This document shows positions 1-6,637 of a stretch of 64,000 nucleotides of DNA, one piece after another. Numbering within the stretch: position 1 is the stretch's first letter; each line of letters starts with the position of its first letter. Origin of the DNA: Microbacterium sp. LWO14-1.2 (GTDB lineage: Bacteria; Actinomycetota; Actinomycetes; Actinomycetales; Microbacteriaceae); the NCBI RefSeq assembly GCF_038397715.1, contig NZ_CP151633.1, positions 2,728,001-2,792,000 of the forward strand, given 5' to 3'. The notes below the pieces were generated by a model that worked only from the letters and a program-made list of their open reading frames with translations, made no database searches and was not told the DNA's origin. The translations under genes were made by a program, and so were the position numbers.

Positions 1-576
1 ATGCTCGGTCTCGACTGGTTCGCCTCGCCGTGGGACGTGCCGAGCGTGGAGTTCCTCGAAGACCTGAACGTGGTCGCCCACAAGGTCGCGTCAGCGAGCC
101 TCACCGACACCGAGCTGCTCGTCGCGCTGCGCGAGACCGGCAAGCCGATCATCCTCTCCACGGGCATGTCGACCATGGAGCAGATCGACCGCGCGCTCGA
201 CACCCTCGGCACCGACCGGGTCGTTCTGCTGCACGCCACGTCGACGTACCCGCTGGAGCCCGAAGAGGCCAACCTCCGCATGATCTCGACGCTGCGCGAT
301 CGCTACGCCGGCGTGCCGGTGGGCTATTCGGGCCACGAGCGCGGGCTGCAGATCTCGCTCGCCGCCGTCGCGCTCGGCGCCGTCGCCGTCGAGAGGCACA
401 TCACGCTCGACCGCACGATGTGGGGCTCCGACCACGCGGCATCCCTCGAGCCCACCGGGCTGGAGCACCTCGTGCGCGACATCCGCGTGATCGAGAAGGC
501 CCTCGGCGACGGCGTCAAGCGCGTGTTCGACAGCGAGCGCGCTCCCATGGCCAAGCTCCGCCGCATCCCGGCATGA
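1..576 (+). CDS. N-acetylneuraminate synthase (NeuB) family protein, 5' end cut by window
   Basis: NeuB-type enzymes condense phosphoenolpyruvate with an N-acetyl amino sugar to make nonulosonic (sialic-like) acids for surface glycans. The visible 191 residues are the C-terminal part of the TIM barrel. They show the family pattern STGMST (53-58), a TSTYP segment followed by NL (80-92), GYSGHE (108-113), and ERHITLDR followed by GSDH (131-145). The frame is open at base 1, so the ATG there is probably internal; full enzymes have roughly 290-350 residues. The protein ends soon after the barrel, with no SAF/antifreeze-like domain. Its stop overlaps the next gene's ATG (ATGA), which indicates translational coupling. 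The exact sugar made is unknown. Confidence 0.85.
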   Translation: MLGLDWFASPWDVPSVEFLEDLNVVAHKVASASLTDTELLVALRETGKPIILSTGMSTMEQIDRALDTLGTDRVVLLHATSTYPLEPEEANLRMISTLRDRYAGVPVGYSGHERGLQISLAAVALGAVAVERHITLDRTMWGSDHAASLEPTGLEHLVRDIRVIEKALGDGVKRVFDSERAPMAKLRRIPA

Positions 577-1985
577 GCGCAGCCGCGGGTAGGGGCGGGG
601 ACTCTCTCCGCGTCGTCGCGATCGCCGACGCCGACTCCTTCGTGAAGTGGGCGGCGTCGCTGCTCGGCGGTGTGGACGGCATCCGTCGCCATCTCCTCAT
701 CGTGCGCACACCGCTCACCGCCAGCGTCGCGCAGCAGCGCACGGCCCTGGCGGGCACCGGGATGCAGGAGCGCGACGTCACACGCCTCGGTTTCGCCGCC
801 GTGCAGGCGTGGCTCGAGGGGCAGCGCCCCGACGTGGTGCTGCTGGCGGGCCGCGGGCCGTTCGTCCGGCTCCTCGGCCGCGTGATCGATCGGCTCACCC
901 GCCGGCCCGTGGTGGTGGCAGGGCTTCCCGGGATGGCGATCCCGGCGCAGCGCGGTGCGCTCGACTACCGCCGTCACGCCGACCTGCTCGTCGTGCACTC
1001 CCACCGCGAGGAGCGCGCGTTCGCCGAGCTCGGGCGGCTCATCGGAGTCGACGTGCCGACGGCGCTCGCGACGCTGCCCTTCGCACAGCCCCGATCTCGG
1101 ATGCTGGCGCTCGACCGGGCACGGGCGCTCGCCGCCGGCACGGCGCGGCCGGGGACCACCCTGCTCGCGGAGCGGCCGAGTGCACACGAACCCCGCGCCA
1201 AGCGCGAGCCGGCCACCGACATCGTCTTCGCGGCGCAGGCGCTCGTGCCGACCGCCCGCGAGGAGCGCGCCGAGATCACCGCGACCCTCGTGCGAGCCGC
1301 CGAAGCCGACCCCGACCGTCGCGTGGTCGTGAAGCTGCGCTCGCGGCCCGGCGAGTCCGAGACGCACGTCGAACGCGACCCCTATCTCGACCTGCTGCCC
1401 GACCGCAGGCCCGACAACCTCGTGGTGTCGTACGACTCGATGGGCGCAGCCCTGTCGACCGCAGCCGGTCTCGTGACCGTGAGCTCGACCGCGGCCGTCG
1501 AGGCGGTCGCGCTCGGCATCCCCGTCATCGCCCTCGACTCGTTCGGGGTGAGCAAGACCCTCCTCAACACGGTGTTCGTCGGCAGCGGTCTGCTCGGCGG
1601 ACGCGGCGAGGTCGTCGCGGGCAGGTTCCGGCATCCGCTCCCCGCGTGGTTGCGCGACAACTACTTCCACCCCCCGGCAGAGTCGACCTGGTGGAGCCGG
1701 GTCGAGGAGCTCGTCGCGAGGCGGCGTGCGGGCCGCCTGCCGGCCCGCACCGTGCCGGCGCCGCGCGGGGGAGCGCTGCACGAAGCATGGCATCGCGCGA
1801 GCGTGCTCGGGCGGCACGACCGCACACTCAGCGGTGCTGCCGCGTTGGCGATCGGGGTGCCCGCGACGGCGGCTCTCGGTCGGGTGCGCCGCGGACGAGT
1901 GACATCGGACGGCGGCACCTGGGCCGACGCGACGACCGACTTCACCCTCGAACCGAATCCCTTCCACGACTCGATCCGGCGCTGA
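573..1985 (+). CDS. putative GT-B glycosyltransferase (DUF6716-like), polysialyltransferase-like
   Basis: This 470-residue protein starts at the ATG that overlaps the NeuB stop by 4 bp, so the two are one operon. I recall such proteins as the DUF6716 putative glycosyltransferase family. The N-terminal half alternates beta strands and helices (ADADSF near 19-24, VVLLAGRGP near 88-96). The C-terminal half has VSSTAAVEAVALGIPVIAL near residues 303-320. That Ser-Ser element followed by a small-residue helix and GxP is typical of the nucleotide-sugar side of GT-B folds, including capsule and polysialyl transferases. No signal peptide or membrane segment is seen. A likely role is transfer of the nonulosonic acid made by the upstream enzyme, which is inference from linkage. 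Confidence 0.7.
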   Translation: MSAAAGRGGDSLRVVAIADADSFVKWAASLLGGVDGIRRHLLIVRTPLTASVAQQRTALAGTGMQERDVTRLGFAAVQAWLEGQRPDVVLLAGRGPFVRLLGRVIDRLTRRPVVVAGLPGMAIPAQRGALDYRRHADLLVVHSHREERAFAELGRLIGVDVPTALATLPFAQPRSRMLALDRARALAAGTARPGTTLLAERPSAHEPRAKREPATDIVFAAQALVPTAREERAEITATLVRAAEADPDRRVVVKLRSRPGESETHVERDPYLDLLPDRRPDNLVVSYDSMGAALSTAAGLVTVSSTAAVEAVALGIPVIALDSFGVSKTLLNTVFVGSGLLGGRGEVVAGRFRHPLPAWLRDNYFHPPAESTWWSRVEELVARRRAGRLPARTVPAPRGGALHEAWHRASVLGRHDRTLSGAAALAIGVPATAALGRVRRGRVTSDGGTWADATTDFTLEPNPFHDSIRR

Positions 1986-2003
1986 CCCGGCGCCGCCCGG
2001 GAG

Positions 2004-2930
2004 TCAGCGACGCGGTGCGACGATCGACGGCGGGTTCGCGTCGTTCCACCGCTGGATCGTCTGCATGAGCCAGAACCACGCGAACAGCAGCAGCGCCACG
2101 ACCTCGCCGATCAGCACGGCCGGCGTCTCGCCGAACACCTGCCGGAACAGCACGGCCGCGGCGAGGAACAGCAGGTCGACGATCAGGAGCCCGGCGATCC
2201 AGCGGTAGATCGAGCGCTGTCGCGGCGTGGGCGGGGTCTCGCCCGGTTCCAGCGGCCCACCCGCGTAGAGCAGGGGCACAGCGGTGAACACGCCGAAGAA
2301 CACGAGCGTGACGACGAAGTGGATGCTGTGCACCGGCCAGAAGTTGAACGGGAAGAGCTCGTTCACCGACGGGACGAACGCGAGAGCCCAGACGACGGAT
2401 GCCGTCGCCGCCGCGATCACCGAGACGAGCACCGCCGAACCGTTCGGCGTGCGCGTGCGCGCCCGGACCACCGCCATCACGATCACCGTCACGACGACGA
2501 CGATCGCATACACCGCGATCCCCGCCTTCGCCGACTCCAAGGCCTCGGCCGGGATGCAGTCGGCCGAGCCACCGCAGGGCGTCTGGCCCGGTGCGCCGGA
2601 GTATCCGATCCCCGTGGGCACGATCGCGATGAGCGGCGCGAACACCGCGCACACGTCGAGCAGGGTCGTCGCGCGGTTCCGCCCGGACAGTGCGAGCAGG
2701 GCCACGGAGACCGCGATCAGCGATCCTGCGAAGACGTCGCGCATCGGCGTGTAGAACGCGTGACTGATCGACGGGAGCGGGTGCCAGCCGAACTGGAACG
2801 GATGCCAGATCGCGACGACGCTCTGCAGCGACACGGCGATCAGCAGTGCGGCGACGACGAGCACGAGCGACAGCCGCAGGTACCTGTGCGTCTTCTGGCC
2901 GGTCGTCGGAGGAGCGGGAGAGGCGGCCAT
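2004..2930 (-). CDS. 8-TM integral membrane protein of unknown function
   Basis: I do not recognise the family with certainty; it resembles DUF998-type membrane proteins only loosely. The 308 residues contain about eight hydrophobic segments, with charged or Pro-rich tails at both ends. An extracytoplasmic loop between segments 3 and 4 has two close cysteines (PCGGSADC) that could form a disulfide. The ATG at 2930 is preferred over a further upstream in-frame ATG because the extra 49 residues are Arg-rich and unlike a membrane-protein N-terminus. It is convergent with the glycosyltransferase gene and has no operon partner. Confidence 0.7.
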   Translation of the reverse strand: MAASPAPPTTGQKTHRYLRLSLVLVVAALLIAVSLQSVVAIWHPFQFGWHPLPSISHAFYTPMRDVFAGSLIAVSVALLALSGRNRATTLLDVCAVFAPLIAIVPTGIGYSGAPGQTPCGGSADCIPAEALESAKAGIAVYAIVVVVTVIVMAVVRARTRTPNGSAVLVSVIAAATASVVWALAFVPSVNELFPFNFWPVHSIHFVVTLVFFGVFTAVPLLYAGGPLEPGETPPTPRQRSIYRWIAGLLIVDLLFLAAAVLFRQVFGETPAVLIGEVVALLLFAWFWLMQTIQRWNDANPPSIVAPRR

Positions 2931-3077
2931 GGTCGTGACGGTACACCGAACCCGCCGACGTCGTCGGAGGTCGCGCGGCGTCGCAGAACGTCGCGTGCCG
3001 TCACGGGGCGACACGAGGGGTAAATCCGGGGAATGATCCTGGTGCGCCCCGCCACCGCCGGGTAACGTCGACCCCAT

Positions 3078-3153
3078 CGCGGCGATCCGGGCGGTCCCGG
3101 GCCTCAGCTCATATCTGACGGCGTTGCGGGTTCGACTCCCGCCGTCGCGTCCA
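3078..3153 (+). tRNA. tRNA-Met-like sequence (anticodon CAT) with degenerate D-arm
   Basis: Exactly 76 nt fold as a cloverleaf. A 7-bp acceptor stem (CGCGGCG with CGTCGCG, one G-T pair) is followed by a T discriminator and an encoded CCA. The T-arm is canonical (GCGGG, TTCGACT loop, CCCGC). The 7-nt anticodon loop CTCATAT has T33, anticodon CAT and A37. Anomalies: the anticodon stem has only 4 bp plus a C-C mismatch. The D-arm is an unusual CCGGG/CCCGG helix that lacks the conserved T8, A14 and A21. It is not a normal initiator or elongator tRNA-Met. It could be a divergent functional tRNA, a tRNA pseudogene, or a tRNA-like element. It lies just downstream of the convergent TetR gene end. Confidence 0.45.
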
Positions 3154-3158
3154 CTTCC

Positions 3159-3770
3159 TCAGGACCGCTGCGCGAGCCGTTGCTCGATCGGATCCCACCC
3201 GCCCTCGAGCACGGCGAAGCCGGCTTCGAGTGTCGCGAGCTGGTCGTCGCTGTCGGTGACGAGCAGTTGCATCTGCAGCACGAAACGGGCGAAGACGCGC
3301 AGCTCGGCGGTGGGTGCGTCGAGGCTGAGCTCGTCGGCGATGGCCTCGGCGAGAGCATCCTCGTGGCGCAGCCACATCTTCGCCGCGTAGTCGCGCAGCG
3401 CGGGGGTCTCGTTGAGGAAGCGCATGAAGGTGCGCGCGACGTCCTCGCCGTGCTCGTCGAGGTTCACGCCGATCTCGCCCCGGTAGAAGTCATGGATGGC
3501 TCGGCTGATAGTCACACCGTCCGTCCGGTCGCGCACGGCAGCGACGAGGCGATCGCGCTGCTCGTCGTCCTCGTCGAAGACGAGCGCCTCCTTCTGCGGG
3601 AAGTGCGCGAAGACGGTCGTGGGGGAGACGTCGGCCGCGTCGGCCACCTCCCGGATGCTGACGTTGTCGAATCCGCGCTCCAGGAACATCATCGTCGCCA
3701 CGTCGGAGATGTTCTTGCGGGTGGCGGCCTTCTTGCGTTCGCGGCGGCCCACCGGCTCGGCAGTCGTCAT
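3159..3770 (-). CDS. TetR family transcriptional regulator
   Basis: This 203-residue protein has a TetR N-terminal helix-turn-helix. It has a basic start (RRERKKAATRKNI), then a helix with ATMMFLERGFDNVSIREVADAADVS (stretch near 24-48) and the typical TTVFAHFPQKEALVF recognition helix and linker. The rest is an all-helical ligand and dimerisation domain with no assigned ligand. It is divergently transcribed from an MFS exporter across 70 bp that contain repeated and palindromic sequence overlapping the exporter promoter. The usual arrangement is a drug-responsive repressor of its adjacent pump; this is inferred from context. Confidence 0.9.
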   Translation of the reverse strand: MTTAEPVGRRERKKAATRKNISDVATMMFLERGFDNVSIREVADAADVSPTTVFAHFPQKEALVFDEDDEQRDRLVAAVRDRTDGVTISRAIHDFYRGEIGVNLDEHGEDVARTFMRFLNETPALRDYAAKMWLRHEDALAEAIADELSLDAPTAELRVFARFVLQMQLLVTDSDDQLATLEAGFAVLEGGWDPIEQRLAQRS

Positions 3771-3797
3771 GTCGACAGCCTATCGCGAAGACGATAC

Positions 3798-3834
3798 AAA
3801 ACTGGCTTGACACCAAAACTGGTATTGATACAGT
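3798..3834 (+). promoter_or_regulatory. promoter and probable TetR operator of the MFS gene
   Basis: A -35 TTGACA (3807-3812), 16-bp spacer and -10 TACAGT (3829-3834) lie directly before the GTG at 3841, so the mRNA should begin at or within a base of the start codon. AAAACTGG occurs twice as direct repeats 16 bp apart, one before the -35 and one in the spacer. An imperfect palindrome AACTGGTAT-tg-ATACAGTT covers the -10. Binding there would block the promoter. The bound protein is inferred to be the divergent TetR regulator. Confidence 0.6.
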
Positions 3835-3840
3835 TACGGA

Positions 3841-5154
3841 GTGACTTCACCCAACTCGTCTGCGCGCGGCGGAACGCGCGCCTGGATCATGCTCGTCGTG
3901 CTGACGATGCTCACCGTGATCGGCATGACCGTCGTCCTCCCCGTGCTGCCGTTCGTCGTGCTGCAGTACGTCACCCACGAGCACGACCTCGCCCTCTGGG
4001 TCGGAGTGCTCGAGGCCATCAACGGCCTGTGCGCGTTCCTCGTCGCCCCGTTCCTCGGCCGCCTCTCCGACCGGTTCGGCCGCCGCCCGATCATCATCGC
4101 CGCCGCGTTCGGAGCCGCCTTCTCGATGGCGCTGTTCGGTATCGGCGGCGCGATCTGGGTGCTCGTGCTCGCCCGCGTCATCCAGGGCCTCACGGCCGGC
4201 GACATGCCGGCGCTCTTCGCCTACCTCGCCGACATCACGCCGCCCGAGAAGAGGGCGCAGCGGTTCGGACTGCTCGGCGCGCTCTCGGGCATCGGCATGA
4301 TGCTCGGCCCGGCCATCGGCGGGCTCCTCGCCGCGGTGAGCCTGCAGCTGCCCGTGTTCCTCACGGCGGCGGTGTCGCTCGTGATCGCGATCCTCAGCCT
4401 GTTCCTCCTTCCGGAGAGCCTGAAGCCCGAGAACCGCATCCCCGCGATCCGCGCGCGTGACGTGCAGCCCTTCGCGGTCTTCGCAGAGGCCTTCGGTCGG
4501 AAGGAGCTGCGCGCCCTCATGATCGGCTTCGGCCTGCTGGCCCTGCCGTTCGGGTTCTTCGTGAACAACTTCAGCGTCCTCGCACTCGACTCGATCCAGT
4601 GGGGACCGACGCAGATCGGTCTGCTCACCGCAGGCGTCGGCATCATCGACATCCTGATCCAGGGCGTGCTGCTCGGCATCCTGCTCCCGCGCATCGGCGA
4701 GAGGGGCGTGATCGTGAGCGGCATCGTCGCGCAGATGATCGGTCTCGCCGGACTCGCGATCGTCGCGTCGGTCCTCGCCCAGCCCTGGGTGTTCATCGTC
4801 GGCGCCCTCCTGCTGGCGGCGGGCCAGGGGGCATCGCAGGCCGCGATGGACGGCGCCATGTCGAACGCGGTCGGCGACGACGAGCAGGGGTGGCTCGGCG
4901 GAGCGACCCAGTCGCTCAACGCCGCCATGAGCACGGTCGCGCCGCTCATCGCTGCCGCGCTCTACACGACCGTCAGCCACGCCGCGCCCTACTGGCTCGG
5001 CGTCGTCCTCATGATCGTCGCGGCGATCGTCGTCGGCCGTGCGCACATCGCGAACACCGCGAAGCGGGAACACGCCCCCGGCGACGGCGGCGAGCCGGCC
5101 GACGAGGCGGCGGTCGATGCGGCGGTCGAGCAGCCCAGCCCCGCCGCGCGCTGA
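3841..5154 (+). CDS. MFS transporter, TetA-like drug:proton antiporter
   Basis: This 437-residue protein has about 12 hydrophobic segments. The MFS motif A, GRLSDRFGRRP, lies in the loop after the second membrane helix near residue 75. A Pro/Gly-rich motif C-like stretch (GIGMMLGPAIGG) in the fifth helix is typical of the DHA1 antiporters that include tetracycline pumps. The C-terminus is a 30-residue acidic Ala-rich tail. The start is the GTG placed just after the promoter, since no Shine-Dalgarno sequence is present. Control by the divergent TetR gene is likely. The substrate is unknown. Confidence 0.88.
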   Translation: MTSPNSSARGGTRAWIMLVVLTMLTVIGMTVVLPVLPFVVLQYVTHEHDLALWVGVLEAINGLCAFLVAPFLGRLSDRFGRRPIIIAAAFGAAFSMALFGIGGAIWVLVLARVIQGLTAGDMPALFAYLADITPPEKRAQRFGLLGALSGIGMMLGPAIGGLLAAVSLQLPVFLTAAVSLVIAILSLFLLPESLKPENRIPAIRARDVQPFAVFAEAFGRKELRALMIGFGLLALPFGFFVNNFSVLALDSIQWGPTQIGLLTAGVGIIDILIQGVLLGILLPRIGERGVIVSGIVAQMIGLAGLAIVASVLAQPWVFIVGALLLAAGQGASQAAMDGAMSNAVGDDEQGWLGGATQSLNAAMSTVAPLIAAALYTTVSHAAPYWLGVVLMIVAAIVVGRAHIANTAKREHAPGDGGEPADEAAVDAAVEQPSPAAR

Positions 5155-5175
5155 ACAGCCGGGTCGGGGGAGGCG

Positions 5176-5985
5176 TCAGACGGTCCGCCAGCTGTGGTCC
5201 GTGATCGCCGCCCCCGCCTGCGGGCCCATCTGCAGCATCCCGCCGTCGATCGCGATCGACGCTCCCGAGATGTACGCGGCCTCCGGCGAGGCGAGGAACG
5301 CGATGAGAGCGGCGACCTCGCGCGCGTCGCCCGGACGCCCGAGCGGGATGCCAGGGCGGTCGACCGTGTGCGGATCCACGTCCTCGTTCCCGGTCATCGG
5401 CGTCGCGATCTCGCCCGGCGCGACGCTGACCGCGCTGATGCCGGAGGAGCCCAGCTCCAGGGCGAGGTTCTTCATGAGTCCGCCGAGTCCGTGCTTGGCG
5501 GCGTCGTACGCGCTGGCGCCGACCATGGGCTGGTGCTCGTGCACGCTCGTCACCGAGATCAGGCGCCCGCCGTGTCCGGCCGCGACCATGGCCCTCGCCG
5601 CACGCTGCAGGCACACGAACGCGCCGGTGAGGTCGGTGTCGATGACGCGGTTCCAGTCCTCGAGCGACAGGTCGAGGAAGCGCGTGCTCGCACCGGTGCC
5701 GGCGTTGTTGACGAACACGTCGACGCCCCCGAGCTCGGCGATCAGTCCGTCGATCACATCGCCGCACGCGGGGATGTCGGAGACGTCCAGCTGCGTCACG
5801 ACCGCGCGCGCCCCGTGAGCCCGAACCTCGGCGGCCGTCTCCTCGGCTCCCGCCTGGTCGGAGTGCCAGGTGATGCCGACGTCGATCGCCGCCGCGGCCA
5901 GGGCGACCGCCGTCGCCCGTCCGATCCCGGAGTCCGCCGCCGTCACGATCGCCCGTCGTGCCTCCGCCTCGATGCCCGTGCTCAT
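5176..5985 (-). CDS. short-chain dehydrogenase/reductase (SDR)
   Basis: This 269-residue Rossmann-fold oxidoreductase of the classical SDR type carries NNAG in the fourth strand and the catalytic Ser and YxxxK (SVTSVHEH, then SAYDAAKHG). The C-terminus has the usual ISGASIAIDGG. The nucleotide-binding glycine motif is unusual: TAADSGIG, where the first Gly of TGxxxGxG is Ala. NAD(P)H-dependent oxidoreduction of an alcohol or carbonyl is expected, with substrate unknown. Two tandem ATG codons are possible. The second (5985) sits 7 nt from GAGGAG and is preferred over the one at 5988. It is convergent with the MFS gene. Confidence 0.85.
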   Translation of the reverse strand: MSTGIEAEARRAIVTAADSGIGRATAVALAAAAIDVGITWHSDQAGAEETAAEVRAHGARAVVTQLDVSDIPACGDVIDGLIAELGGVDVFVNNAGTGASTRFLDLSLEDWNRVIDTDLTGAFVCLQRAARAMVAAGHGGRLISVTSVHEHQPMVGASAYDAAKHGLGGLMKNLALELGSSGISAVSVAPGEIATPMTGNEDVDPHTVDRPGIPLGRPGDAREVAALIAFLASPEAAYISGASIAIDGGMLQMGPQAGAAITDHSWRTV

Positions 5986-6106
5986 CATCCTGCTCCTCAC
6001 TCGTCGTCGTTGCGGTCGACGGTACGAGAGCCCCGCCTCGGCGGCCGAGCGGGTTGACGACGGACGGATGCGGCGCTAGCGAGCCGCGAGCGGGAAGATG
6101 GATGAC

Positions 6107-6547
6107 ATGGCCGCACCCCTCCGCCCCGGCCTCCGCGTCTCGCCGGGGCTCACGATCCCCGAGACGGAGCTGTCGTGGCGCTTCTCCCGCTCCTCCGGGC
6201 CTGGGGGTCAGGGCGTGAACACGGCGGACTCGCGGGTCGAGCTCAGCTGGGACGTCGCGGGCAGCCCCGTGCTCACTCCCGAGCAGCGCGCACGTCTCCT
6301 CGACCGGCTCGCATCGCGGCTCGTCAGCGGAGTCGTGACGATCGCGGCATCCGAGCACCGCGCGCAGCTGCGCAACAGGGATGCCGCGCGCGAGCGTCTC
6401 GCGGCCCTCGTCGCCTCCGCGCTCCGACCTCCGGCTCCGCCGCGGCGCCCCACGAAACCCAGCCGGGGGTCGAAGGAGCGTCGCCTGACCGCGAAGCACC
6501 GCCGCACGGACGTCAAGCAGATGCGACGTCGGCCGCGCGACGTCTGA
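6107..6547 (+). CDS. arfB: alternative ribosome-rescue factor / peptidyl-tRNA hydrolase ArfB
   Basis: This 146-residue release-factor-like protein has the catalytic GGQ in the motif SSGPGGQGVN near residues 29-38. Its basic C-terminal tail (RRPTKPSRGSKERR onward) in ArfB enters the empty mRNA channel of stalled ribosomes. It hydrolyses peptidyl-tRNA on non-stop complexes. It lacks the codon-recognition domains of RF1 and RF2, which explains the short length. The start could also be the ATG at 6098, adding three residues. ATG 6107 is chosen because the GGGAAG sequence abuts the first ATG but is 9 nt from the second. Confidence 0.9.
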   Translation: MAAPLRPGLRVSPGLTIPETELSWRFSRSSGPGGQGVNTADSRVELSWDVAGSPVLTPEQRARLLDRLASRLVSGVVTIAASEHRAQLRNRDAARERLAALVASALRPPAPPRRPTKPSRGSKERRLTAKHRRTDVKQMRRRPRDV

Positions 6548-6551
6548 CGCG

Positions 6552-6618
6552 CGTCGCACTTGTGCACCCGCGTCGCAGGATGCCCCCGAGAACCTGCGAC
6601 GCGCGCGTACATCTGCGA
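6552..6618. terminator. nested palindrome between convergent genes, probable bidirectional terminator
   Basis: Between arfB and the convergent MprF-like gene there is an 11-bp perfect inverted repeat CGCGTCGCAGG (6569-6579) with CCTGCGACGCG (6593-6603). It is nested inside a weaker outer pair, CGTCGCA (6552-6558) with TGCGACG (6612-6618). Together they form four copies of one short motif in ++-- order. No T-tract follows. The position fits termination of both genes. Confidence 0.5.
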
Positions 6619-6637
6619 CGGGGGTCCACCCCCACCG

